Shown piece by piece: positions 35,664-49,719 of a DNA stretch of 64,000 bases. The translations under genes and the position numbers were made by a program. Positions within the stretch are counted from its first letter, which is position 1. Each line of letters opens with the position of its first letter. The stretch is taken from positions 6,758,001 to 6,822,000 of the forward strand of contig JAMPIQ010000003.1 in assembly GCA_024699855.1 (NCBI GenBank), in the 5' to 3' direction. The notes beneath the pieces are model-generated. The model was not told where the DNA came from. It did not search any database and saw nothing but the letters and a program-made list of their open reading frames with translations. The stretch comes from Aphelenchoides besseyi. Its lineage: Eukaryota > Nematoda > Chromadorea > Rhabditida > Aphelenchoididae.

Positions 35664-36258
35664 CTCTTAGTTCAAAATCGCAGAATTCGAACGCACCACA
35701 TGAACGCAACATTCAAGGCTTTAGGAACAAAAGAACGACACATCTTGAGCGTCGACCTCACTTGGGACTACTTGTCGTGCCACATGAGTGACAATAATTC
35801 GTGATGCGTGTTGTAGAAGCATAGATAATTTCAAAGAAAGACGTGTTTTGTTTAGCTATTCGTTTTTTCACAAGTTCTCTGAATATATACAACTTTAGTG
35901 CTTACAAAACAACTCTTGTATAACTAAAAAATAATACAAAAGGCACTAATTGAAGACAATAATTACAAGCCACAAAAGTTGTCGATAAAAGACTATTGAG
36001 TGGACAAGAAGACGAAGTGCGTCTCCAGCGGTCAATTTGCTATTCAAATTGAAACGAGAATCGTTTCGAACACTTGAATGCAATCTCATCAGAAAGCTAC
36101 AGGTGTTTATTGTCCGCATGAATTCACATATCAGTAACAGGAAATCAAGTACGGTTAGATCAAATTCTACCGATCTGTCGCAGAAATCCTAATCTCATAA
36201 GTCTTAATTCGTTGGTCAAGAAGTTCAAATAAAAATTTTGTATAAACTACTAGAGTGT
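35664..36258. other. intergenic, no gene seen
   Basis: AT-rich, with only short frames. It separates two minus-strand unrecognised genes and should contain the promoter of the downstream one and 3' UTR of the upstream one. Confidence 0.35.
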
Positions 36259-37121
36259 TTATTCGTCATGACGAGACAACTGATACTTCTCTTGTTCTGG
36301 TCCCCAAAACTTTGTGATAGGAAGATGTGCGGTTGCAAGACGGATTCCGTCAAAGTAACGTTTGACACTTCGAATTTCTATTATGTTAAGAAGAAGACTG
36401 AGATAGTTCTTATGAGCAAACTCCAAAACCACGATTTCGCTCAATTGGACGCCGTTCAGTTGTTTTCCTAACGGCCCCAAGTCCTAAACATGACATGTCA
36501 AATGAGTAGCTGTTGCGTACTCACCACAGTATCAACTACGAGAATATTGGACTCGAGGAAAGCTTTGTAGCAGAAAACATCCGAAGGCACCAGTGGTACT
36601 TCGATCTTCCAAACAATTCGGTTCGACTGTTTTTCATGATCAGTAACACCGTAGAACACGAACTGATCTTTTTGTTTGTTTGTTGTAACCTAAAAGTACG
36701 CAAAAATAACCAACAATTTTCTCGAACATACCCGTAAGTAGCCGTGAAAACGTGGAAGATATTGTGCACCAACGTAAAGTTGGTTGCCTTTTTCATCTTC
36801 TGATTCGTCTTTTGTTGACACCTCCGACGATTCATCTGTCCAATCATCTGACGATTCATCTTCGAAATTTGCTTCCGGATCAGCTGTCTTCTTGTTTTGG
36901 CGAAAGGACGTTTCACGTCGACTAGTTTTTAGTTCTTTGAGCTCTTTGATTGTATACGGTTCCCGATCGCAAACCATCGTGTAGCCCGAACATTCGAAAT
37001 CGAAAATGTGCTCTTCATCATTTGGACAATCGTTGCCTGCTGCCAAATTCAATTTGAATGTGGTAAGTGGATAGAGAGTAACCGGTGGAGGAATTAAATG
37101 GTAAAGCGAACAAAACGGCAT
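36259..37121 (-). CDS. unrecognised cytoplasmic protein with an acidic Asp/Glu/Ser patch
   Basis: ATG 37119-37121 directly follows a TTACATTTCAG acceptor, so either a spliced leader or an upstream non-coding exon joins at the start codon. Exon one encodes a Pro-rich N-terminus, a Cys pair (NDCPNDEEHIFDFEC) and a long acidic patch (about residues 85-115, SSDDWTDESSEVSTKDE). Two following exons encode a beta-rich domain (QFVFYGVTDHEKQ, IVWKIEVPLVPSDVF, GVQLSEIVVLEFAHK) and a basic C-terminus ending SRHDE at stop 36259. No known family is recognised. Confidence 0.6.
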
Positions 37122-37411
37122 CTGAAATGTAATAAAAGCAATAGCCTACAGCTCAGTAATCAGAACTTAAGATTCGCGTAAGGTCTTCCTAATGTCCGAA
37201 ACTTAGTTCTAATAATCGATTTCAATTTCCACAGCAAACTATTCACAATTTTTTTATTGTACGTTTATTTACAATTACAAAAATATAACACTCATTCAAT
37301 TGCTGTGATAATACAACGACTTTCCAATGCTTTCGAGAGTCATCGGGCCACTTTTGTTGTTTGAAGTCGGATAACTCGAGGACAATTCTTCTGAAATAAA
37401 GTAACCAACAA

Positions 37412-37999
37412 TCACAGTTGACATAACTCACTGTATGATTCTGCCGAAGTAGACGCAGTTGTGTAATCCGAAAATGTCAGCGATGAAGAAGGCGGAACGA
37501 GAATCACGTCTTCGCGATGAGGTTTATGATGTTTCGTCAAACTGTGGACATAACATCCCATTGCCGTTGGATTCACATCGATCTGAAGATCTTTAAAATG
37601 CTTGATTCTGTTGTCCACCTATCCATTCAATTGGACTTCCGTTGCTTTTTGACGTTGAGCAACAAAGGCCACGTCCTGATAATGAGCCGTCTTGTTGGGA
37701 TACGAACGGCATTCTGTTCGGCCAAAGCATGAACATAACAACCAATTTGTTGAGGTTTGATTGGAATCGAAAATCGAACATTATCTTTCTTCTGATTTTG
37801 CATAAGATTGAACAAAGACGTAAGTTTGCTCAAGAGATCTGCCCGTTGATTTGCTTGTTCTTCTTTCTCCTACTTTTCTTACATCTCCGCCAACTTCTTG
37901 TTGATTTTCTGTTTGTACGCCCAAAACTCACGCTTACAAGTCTGTTTGTTTGAACTCACCCAACGAATCCGAGGACCACGATGAATGTTGAAATAACAT
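37412..37999 (-). CDS. unrecognised protein with two GCYVHxL repeats
   Basis: A start at 37997-37999 (MLFQHSSWSSDSL) may begin it. A charged helical segment (EKEEQANQRADLLSKLTSL) leads into the first repeat (SIPIKPQQIGCYVHALAEQ), then a splice region, then a second repeat (LQIDVNPTAMGCYVHSLTKH) followed by a Ser/Thr-rich tail. The two repeats share GCYVH[AS]L and the preceding alternating hydrophobic strand, which argues for coding function. Exon phases between them are not all resolved and the C-terminus may extend to about 37245. Confidence 0.4.
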
Positions 38000-38045
38000 T
38001 ACGCAAATCCAAACCATCTGTTTGGGATCTCTGAAGCATCGTCAG

Positions 38046-38830
38046 TCATGACAGACAGGAGCGAGAAAACAAAAATGACCATTGACTTTTTATCGCATCA
38101 ATTAGACGAAAAAGAATGAGTTTATTCGGGTTATCAAAACTCAAATTTCCATTGTATCGGAACAAACTTTTCGACAGAGAATCTAAAGATCGTAAATTGA
38201 AGTGTTGATTTCGTGAACCGACTGGAAAGCTCTGAATGTCATTTCCGAGCAATTTGACGACTTTGCCATTGACACTCGTTTGTGCTGATTCTTCTTTCAA
38301 GTTTGCACCACCCAAAACCTCACGATTGTCGAGAAGCAACACGCATGGAGCCACGAAAGAAATATGGACTGGATGCCATTCTTTGTTCCCGATCTTTGCC
38401 ACCGATTTAAAGGGCTTCCAGTCGTAAGTGAATCCAGTTGTTGGCGACGGCATTTGGACGAGAATTTGTAAGAGACCGACAGTACGACCAGTGAACTCGC
38501 GTTCATTACTAAATGACAGGTGTTGTTGTTTGTTTTGTATTCGAATTCACTTGGCAAATGATGCCCGTATTTGGTTTTCTTCATTCCAAACGCGTCCCAT
38601 TAGTGGATGTCCGTGGTGATACCAAAGAGCAACAAATTGAGTTTGCTTGCCATTAGGTGTGTTCAATGGGCGATTCAGTGCGCGAATGAATTGCCTGAAA
38701 GTGAAATGCACATCGAATTGGTTGTTGAAACTTGCGAGGAATCAGGAAACTCGTCTCCTTCTTTGTAGTCGACCCACTCGCTGATTTTCAGCGTCGGTGA
38801 CGGTGTAGCTAAATCGCTGCGCTCAGACAT
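38046..38830 (-). CDS. unrecognised protein of about 230 aa
   Basis: The likely start (38828-38830) gives MSERSDLATPSPTLKISEWV. Later exons contain TQFVALWYHHGHPLMGRVWN and EENQIRASFAK, then VGLLQILVQMPSPTTGFTYD, GNKEWHPVHISFVAPCVLLL and DNREVLGGANLKEE. The Trp/His/Gly-rich strand pattern looks like a repeated beta structure and seems conserved-type rather than random, but I cannot name the family. The first junction (after DSSQ) does not phase cleanly, so exon one is provisional. Stop is at 38046-38048. It sits 268 bases downstream of the PDZ gene on the same strand. Confidence 0.55.
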
Positions 38831-39097
38831 TTTGATAAATGGACAGTTGGAAATCGAATGGAATGAGCAAAATGAACACCATCGAATAAGACAACAATTC
38901 AAACGTTCAATGCAAATTTGTATTCTAGTAATCCCTGTTGTTAAACTCTAGCTGCTGAAAAGATTTGCGTTTCAGCTATTGAGTGCATGGAAAGTTCAAA
39001 GGTGTAATGTGCTTTTATTCGACAATAGAAATACAGCTGGATTATGATGGTTGTAGCAATATAGTCAACAAGAATTGTTTATTTTGAAACACAACAA

Positions 39098-39766
39098 TCA
39101 GTTCGGCGGAGGAGTAGAAAGTGTCGAAGTTGCCGACTCGGAACGACCGGTCGATGGCGGCGCTTCGCTGGATCCACGTTTTGCCAGATGGCCCGATTTA
39201 CCCAACAAAACGGCCTGGAACTTCGGTGTTCGCTTGTCATTGATATGCTTTTAACTGACTTGTCGCTGTTGAGCTGCTTTTGCAGCCCAAATCGCTTTCT
39301 CGCGTGGTGCGGTCGATGAGGTGCGAGTCGAAGCGGAGAACAACGCGTTTTTGGCCCAAGTTTTTGCTTCATCAGAAACTGGACGTTCAACAATGAAACT
39401 GACTTTTCGAGTTTTAGCCAAACGTTGCAACATCAATTTCTTGGCTTGTTCTCGGTCATTCACCGGTTCACCGTCAACATCGATCAATCGATCTCCTATC
39501 TGATAAGATAGTAGCAATGGCATAATGATAAAACAAACCGCAAGTTGATTAGCACACAAAGAATTCGGTTCTAATTTTGAGACCAAGACATCTTTGTCTG
39601 CCGTCTTGATGATGAGCCCAAACTTTGCGCCTTTCTTGTATGTTATGTTCACGTAGTGGTACGTGAAGCCTTCGCGTTGTTTGAAGAGATGAGCGCGAGC
39701 TTTGAGCTCTTTTTCTGCTTCTTCATCAGCGGGCTTCTGTTCGGGAACAGCAGTTGGCTTATCCAT
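39098..39766 (-). CDS. PDZ-domain protein
   Basis: Start codon 39764-39766 gives MDKPTAVPEQKPADEEAEKE, then a helix and a PDZ domain: a GAKFGLIIK carboxylate-binding loop with FGL in place of the common GLGF, LVSKLEPNSLC, IGDRLIDVDGEPV and EQAKKLMLQ, VSFIVERP. An intron ends at TATCAG just before IGDRL. A second intron (donor GTCAGT after QQRQ, about 39256) leads to a last exon with GKSGHLAKRGSSEAPP and a Ser/Thr/Pro tail ending TPPPN at stop 39098-39100. If that intron is retained the protein ends at 39251 (QRQVS). PDZ domains bind C-terminal tails of partner proteins. The gene is 199 bases downstream of the IFT56 stop on the same strand. Confidence 0.82.
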
Positions 39767-39964
39767 CAAAATCGAAATTGTTGACAAACGAAAATCAGAA
39801 TACCGCTACTGATTAAATGATTATTCAGAATTGAATTTATGTGTATTCTTCAAATATGCAAATTATGTATTACTATTTGAGTAGCTAGCTTGATGTTGGT
39901 ATAAAATGCACTACTCGAGAAGACATCGATTTTTGCGTATGTTTGTTTGAACATAATAGAGGAG

Positions 39965-42377
39965 CTAAAAAAATACTCCGATTTCGTTTCCCCAACGTCG
40001 TGCTGCATTGATCATGTTTGCCAGTTGAGAAGAATTGGTTCTCTCTAGCATCCGAATACTGTTACGTATATCATCTCTAAAAACTGTCATGAAATCGAAT
40101 TATATATGAACTTACATCGTTGCTTTTCCGTTTGCAAACTGTTTCAACGCTCCCATGAACGAACCTTGTTTCGCACTTAAGCAATGAGCAACGTTTACGC
40201 CGATTGTGTCTCTGCGTTCCAATTCGTCGAATGCTCTCAACGAATAAACGTAATTTTCTGCCTAAACAAGACAATTGAACATGAAAGTTACATCTCGACT
40301 CACAATATAACAGTCATTGGCTACAAGTCGTAAAAGTTGTGGAGCTTCAGCCGTGTGTTTAACCTTTTCGTATAACGACCACGCATCTTTTGCTTTTCCG
40401 TTTCGTATATCTGAAGAAATTCATGCAAAATAAGTCGAATTTATAAACTCACAAGCCCTTGCTAACGACAATTGATAGCAAAGTTCGTTTGTTAAGTCCG
40501 AGTTTGTAATAGACGCTAATACACTTTCTGCTTCTTCGAAACTTTCCATTTGCACTAACGCCTGACCGTAATTATAAGCAAAGAGTTCGTCGTTGACAAA
40601 AAATGTTTTGATTGAGTTCAGATAAACCAAAACCTCGTCGAATTGCTTCCACAAGAAATAAGCCGATGCCATTGACTGACGACCAGCAATTGTGTCGCAA
40701 TCGGAAGGCGACTCGCCAAATGTCTTAAAGAAATTGGCCGCAGTTTCCAGCAGTTCTTGCGATTGTTCATCATAACCTTTGATACTAAAGGTGATTGCTT
40801 TAAGCAGAGAATATTGAGCGCCACCGCCCTCTTGGTTTTTCATCAACTCGTAGGCCGAATCAACATCATCTGAAGATTCAACTCATTAGTTTCATGTTTC
40901 CATTACACGTACTCTTCTTCAGATGATAAATGCATAGATTCATGCGTGCTTCCGGAATCACATCAACAAGTGCTGGGAGAACTTGAAGCGCTGCATCGCC
41001 ATTTCGAAAAACCACCTAAAGTTGATTTGGAAAGTATAACTGATGTATGAACTAACCGTATTGTGAAGCACAATATCTTTTCCAAAATTTGCTTCACTTG
41101 TCGCCAAATGACGCAAAGACTTCAATTCGTTTTCCGCAGCTTTCGAATTGTAAAGACGATAGTGATTACACGCTTTAAGATTAACGGCAATGGCACTATC
41201 GGGATGAGCATTCAAATAAGGTTGTAGTACTTCCTGTAATTTTGAATCTCTATTTTCTAACAACAATCAAACAAACCATAGAAACATCATAATAGTCGAG
41301 TTTGTAGTAGCAAAGCGCTAAATAGACGTTTAAAGCGAGAAAGTTTCTGAAATATAAAAGAAGTCAATTTGTGTCCATGTTCATCAGTTTACTTATTCTT
41401 TTGCAATATTTTCTTATACAAATCAATTGCTTCTTGATAGTGTTCGCGAAGAAAATGAATTGCAGCCAAACACATTTGATCTTCAATCGTATCTTTGAGT
41501 TGAGAGTGATGAAGCATCAACTTCTTCTCGTCCTTCAATTTATGAGCTACATAGAACAACAAACGATTCTGAAGCGGACTTTTGTGTGCACGTTCAGCCG
41601 TATGTCTCGCATCATCGTACATTGCCATGAAGAAGAAACAGCAACCGAGATAAAGAAACACATCCGTCGGACAATTCTTTTGACTCAAAAGCCATTCGTA
41701 CATCTCAGCTGCTTTTCGATAATCATCGGCATGACAAGCACAATAAGCTAGCCACAAAGTTGTTGTAATATCGTCGTCACCGCTTTGCCGTTTGTGCTAA
41801 AAGTTATTCTCAAAAATTTCAATATTTGACTGTTTATATAAATTCAAATGCCATTTCATTTGACAAAAACTATTGGGCTCGGCCGGGAATCGAACCCGGA
41901 GCCTCTCGCACCCAAAGCGAGAATCATGCCATTAGACCACCAAGCCAACGAGTACGAAGCTCGTTGTTGTTGGAATCGTTTGTGTTGTGTGCTGTTGATT
42001 AATCCGACGGCGATGTGAACAAGCGACCTTCGCTGCGCGAAAGAAGATCGGTGTGCGACAACAAAGAACTGCGCAAAGAAGATCACGCAACGAAGCGTCA
42101 TCTTCTTCGCGTTTTAGAGCTAATTTTACGGACTGCGCGTGAGTTTTTTCACGTGGATTACATACGTTCAGATTTCTTTATTGAAAGCGATCGGTCTCAC
42201 TCACCTCCAACAACGAAATCGCTCCGATGTAGTCGTGGGCTTCCAAAAACTGTTCGAGTTCTTTCAATTTCTCCGGCTGTTTGTTGGCTTCTTCTTTTTT
42301 GCGACGTGTTGGACGTAAACGCGATAGCAACTGAAATAAGAAGTTGATCCGCAATTTGCATACTCATTACTTACCAT
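39965..42377 (-). CDS. intraflagellar transport protein IFT56 / TTC26 (C. elegans DYF-13)
   Basis: A TPR protein of the IFT-B complex that carries cargo into cilia. Its parts follow TTC26 in order: [97 protein letters not shown] repeats (here [14 protein letters not shown]), [33 protein letters not shown] and a C-terminus ending GNEIGVFF at stop 39965-39967. The coding ATG (42375-42377) is alone at the end of its exon and is followed at once by a 44-base intron (42331-42374). The next exon is 42205-42330, and the 408-base intron after it (41797-42204) contains a tRNA gene on the same strand. Expected only in ciliated sensory neurons in nematodes. Confidence 0.92.
41875..41946 (-). tRNA. tRNA-Pro (anticodon UGG)
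   Basis: Read on the minus strand the 72 bases fold as a full cloverleaf: acceptor GGCTTGG with CCGAGCC (one G-T pair), anticodon stem CTCGC/GCGAG around TTTGGGT (anticodon TGG), and T-arm CCGGG-TTCGATT-CCCGG. The B box GGTTCGATTCC is perfect and the A box TGGTCTAATGG is good. A TTTTT terminator follows six bases after the 3' end. No intron. It lies inside the second intron of the IFT56 gene on the same strand. Confidence 0.95.
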
Positions 42378-44178
42378 CCTGTAAACCAAAGCTTTTTGCC
42401 TTTGGTGCAACTGCAAGACAGAAACCGAATTTCATAGGCCGCTGGCTTTGTTGTCATGGCGATCTCTGGCTAAAAGGGATTCTTGTAAAACTATGTTGGC
42501 AAACTGCGATCCGACAAATAACACAATTAAACGTATTTACAATACGAACACTTGAAGAGGAAGTTTATGTTATCATTCGAACAAAAACATCAAACCACTT
42601 CTATAGTTCACTTTCATAAAATACGTTAATACTGGGTATGTCAGGACTCGAACTCATTTAAATACAAGTAGCTAACGAAGGATGTGTTGCTTATTTATGA
42701 TGTTTTAACTTTAGCGTATTTGTTTGATAATCTCTTCCGAAACATTTCACTCAAGTTATTGAAGTTGGTTAGCGGGTTTCCGGAGTTTACAGCCTATAAA
42801 TCGATTTCTATCTGTTTAGTGCTTACGTTTGCTCGTTAATCACATGATTGCATTAAAAACAGGATCACCAATTTTTAATGAACGAGCGAGGAAGCATTTC
42901 GAATGCTGACGTGGACATCCGTCGTTCGCTTCGGACCGTTCGGTTTTTAATCGTGATGCAGTCGTCGACAACAACCACTTCCTTCACAAGAATTGAGGAT
43001 TCGCTTTGCTTCTGACGCAATAACTCGTGCAGTTTAGTTGTGAGAAGAAAGATGATGATTGAATTCGATTTTTATTCTTCTCATCCTTTCGTTAATCACA
43101 TCTCCTTTACTGTCGATTTCAAAACAACACTTAGTCAAAAACAATCTACTAGTTAGTTTTTGCTGTGAACTCTCCACTGAATGTTTATTTCTAACTGATG
43201 TCCAACGACTTTAACTATCGGTGTGTTCCTTTTTTGTCAATTCAAAAACTTCGGCTGAATGTCAAGGTTTTAAGACAGGCTTATCATATTCCTAACGTCG
43301 CTTTTGGACACGACAATCGATCGGACCCTCTTGTTTTGCTCAGTCCACGTCAGCCTTAGCGTTTGGTCTTACGCCCGGAAGGACGCACAGTCCATGAGGC
43401 TCATGTGTGTACAACCACCCTCCGCTTCGTATCGCAATCTCTATGTTTATTTTTTCGTCTGTCGCTCTTCAAACAAGACGTCCGTATTTGTTAATTTTCT
43501 ATTCGCCATCCGATCGAACCACTTGTTCAAATAGGAGCTCGATCGCCGTATGTTTTTAATTCGCAAACTTAGATTCGCTCATTGAGTTCATTAGCTTTTG
43601 GATTTACAGTCACGTGAAAACATTGCTTTTCATCTGCAACGTTGATTGTCTTAAGAGTAATCTTCGAAAAAACTTAGCGTGTAGTTTTTAAGTATTCGTA
43701 TCTTTGGGCAGCAATTCATATCTATGATATTCGGTTGTAGAGTTTAGACGTAAAATTCTTAATCTTTTGTTCTTACCAGTACGTTTGCACGTCAAACGGA
43801 GTTTCTTTTTCTTGAACGGTCTTCTGTTTGCAGATGTCAGTTGTTCAAACCGTTTTGCTCTTTCTGTTCAGGTAATCGATATTCGGGTTATTTTCATTGT
43901 AACTCGATTGAAAGTTGTTTCGCGTTCTGTTTGCTGTTACCAGATTGTCGACGTGGAAACTGTGCTTAATTCGCGAATTTGCATAAGACAATTCGTTTAG
44001 GCACACTGAAACGATTCAGTTGAAACGAAAAGACAGCCCACCGTTCAACTGCATTTGCTTAGTAGACTTCGGCTTGTGCCCGGTGAACCAAAAGTTTGTT
44101 TGATTAGCAGAAGTTTGGGTACTTTCGTGGTTCTCGAATGATATTTAATGTTTTCATTTGCAGATTTTACGAATCAAA
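42378..44178. other. 1.8 kb intergenic region
   Basis: Between divergent starts of IFT56 and SMIM14. It contains short frames only. A B-box-like GAGTTCGAGTCC occurs on the minus strand near 42648 but without a cloverleaf. A TTTGCAG acceptor ends at 44163, 15 bases before the SMIM14 start codon. Confidence 0.4.
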
Positions 44179-44566
44179 ATGTCAGATCCATGTGAATGCT
44201 TGTTTAGTCACGAAGCGTTGATGCGCCGCTTACTTTCGGCCGTAAGTTTTGCCTGTTTACACGACTGTTTTCTATGTTCATCTTTAGCTGCGAGATACTC
44301 AAACTGAATGCACTGATACTGATTGCGATACGTCCACAGGACCGAGTGGAGGCGCAAGTTTTGGGTTGCCGATGCTGTTGGCGTTGTGGGGAATAGCCGC
44401 ATTGGTCTTGTTCTTGACACGTCCAGCATCAATGCGAATGCTCGGTGATCGTCAAGCGAATGAAAAACAAAGAAACTCGGAACGTGTGAGCTTTGATTGT
44501 TGAGCTATAGCATTCATCTTCGGTTTTAAGGACAATCAGGATCCACCAGCTCCGGATGTGCATTAA
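44179..44566 (+). CDS. small integral membrane protein 14 (SMIM14)
   Basis: Three exons (44179-44241, 44288-44485, 44531-44566) join to 98 residues, against 99 in human SMIM14. Conserved features are the N-terminal DPCECLFSHEALMRRL with two cysteines, TQTECTDTDC, the PSGG turn, one membrane helix (MLLALWGIAALVLFLTRP) and the C-terminal NQDPPAPDVH. The family resides in the endoplasmic reticulum membrane and has no well-defined activity. A TTTGCAG acceptor 15 bases before ATG suggests trans-splicing. Confidence 0.92.
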
Positions 44567-45230
44567 ACGAGCAACTTGACGGTGTAAACTTTTGCCAAAA
44601 CAATTCGCTTTTCGAAATTCAATTGTAGTCTTTGTGTTTTTTGTGTACAAAAGCAATGCGTTAAATTCATTCCCTTTATCTATTTGCGTTACGTTTTCTA
44701 TTAATCGCAATGCTTTAAATTGGAAATCCTTGTGCCTTACACTCGTCCAATCCAAGTAATAGAATCAGAAATTTGTATCGTCGCTTTCCGAGATGTTCCC
44801 ATCCGTTTAGCCATTACACCGCCTAGTCATTTTGTCTATTTCCCGGATATCAAAAGTACGGGATTTGTGTTCTTTGCGATTCATAGATCCCCGACTTTGC
44901 TTTGTACATTTCCAAATTCACGGTGTTTTTTCGTATTTGAAGTCCAAATTTTTGTTCGCAGCGGGTCATCCACAAAATTTGTGTACATGAAATCCGATTG
45001 TCAATAAAATGCAGCAACAACTTGCCGTCAACATAAACAGAAGATGAAAACGAGCTTCGATTGGAGTTTGCTTTAGAGACAGATTGACTGTGTCTAATGC
45101 TTTTATTGACAACTACAACGTACAGATCTCTCAAGTTTGCTGTGCATTTGCTACGTCGTTCTTTTTCGATTTGAGTTCTTGGTTTTTGTCCGCCGTATTT
45201 CCGTCCGTTTTGTTTCTCGACTCCTTAACA
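44567..45230. other. convergent 3' region
   Basis: Lies between the SMIM14 stop and the currently called stop of the Ca2+-ATPase. On the minus strand a 38-codon hydrophilic frame (about 45131-45246, starting near SMDVDVKESRNK) could be an alternative C-terminal exon of the ATPase. Otherwise no feature. Confidence 0.35.
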
Positions 45231-48871
<3,641 letters not shown>

Positions 48872-49719
48872 CACAACACAAATTTGAGTCGACTGCTTGA
48901 TTCCGCAAAACCCCTTCGAAATGAATAAAAACATTTCCTCGTAATTTTTGTTTTCTTTCATTTCTTGTTCTGAACACCAAACTCAAATTTATTCCACAGT
49001 GTAACACCAAAACCAAAAACGCATATGAGTAAGTTACGGTAAGCTCACAAGGTTTCCACTAATATAACAATCAATTATACAGTAAAGATTTAAGTTATTT
49101 GTATTCAGAATACAATGAGAAATAATCCTGCAAACACTTTTTGGTTATGAGATTTCGTAGTTGATTGTACTAATGAACGAGTATAACGCTCGTTTAGCCG
49201 TTTACTTGCAAAATCTATTGGACACTTTAAGATCAACAAGAGCGTGGATACGTGCCACGAGTTCAGTGATCGTTTGGAAATCGAACATGTTTGCGGATTT
49301 GTCCATGACAAGAAAGAAGGAGACCAGTCAATCACAATGGTCATTAGGCTAATAAAAGTGCTTTTGCCGTGAAATCGCCACACATCATCTGGAATCTTCA
49401 ACGTCAGTCTGATGTTGCGCTCACTCAATTCATAAAACAACATCCGCCAATTGATTCCAATTTGGATACTATTCACGAATACAAGTCAAAGAAGGTGCCT
49501 TCGTATGCGCTTTGTAAAATCATGATAGATTTGAGATTATCTTGATCTTAGTCATGTGCATCAATAAATCTAATGTTTACAAGCAAACTGTAGACTTTAA
49601 CCCATGTAAAAAGTACGATTGAAAACTTTAGTGCTAGTTGGTTATGTAAAGACGAACATTGACCTTCAAATGTTTATTGAAATCGGACAATGAGCAGTAG
49701 CGAAAGTCAGTGAAAGAGT
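48872..49719. other. intergenic region with a possible gene remnant
   Basis: Between the start of the ATPase and the stop of the kinase gene. On the minus strand, 49105-49476 is open and partly protein-like (MLFYELSERNIRLTLKIPDD), and a neighbouring frame reads LVMDKSANMFDFQTITELVA before a stop. The two would have to be joined by splicing that I cannot phase. It may be a degraded gene. Confidence 0.35.

Noticed and set aside
41856..42101. 81-codon minus-strand frame
   Set aside because: It reads straight through the tRNA-Pro gene; the open frame is a by-product.
42630..42670. tRNA-like T-arm on the minus strand (GAGTTCGAGTCC)
   Set aside because: No anticodon stem or matching acceptor stem could be drawn around it.
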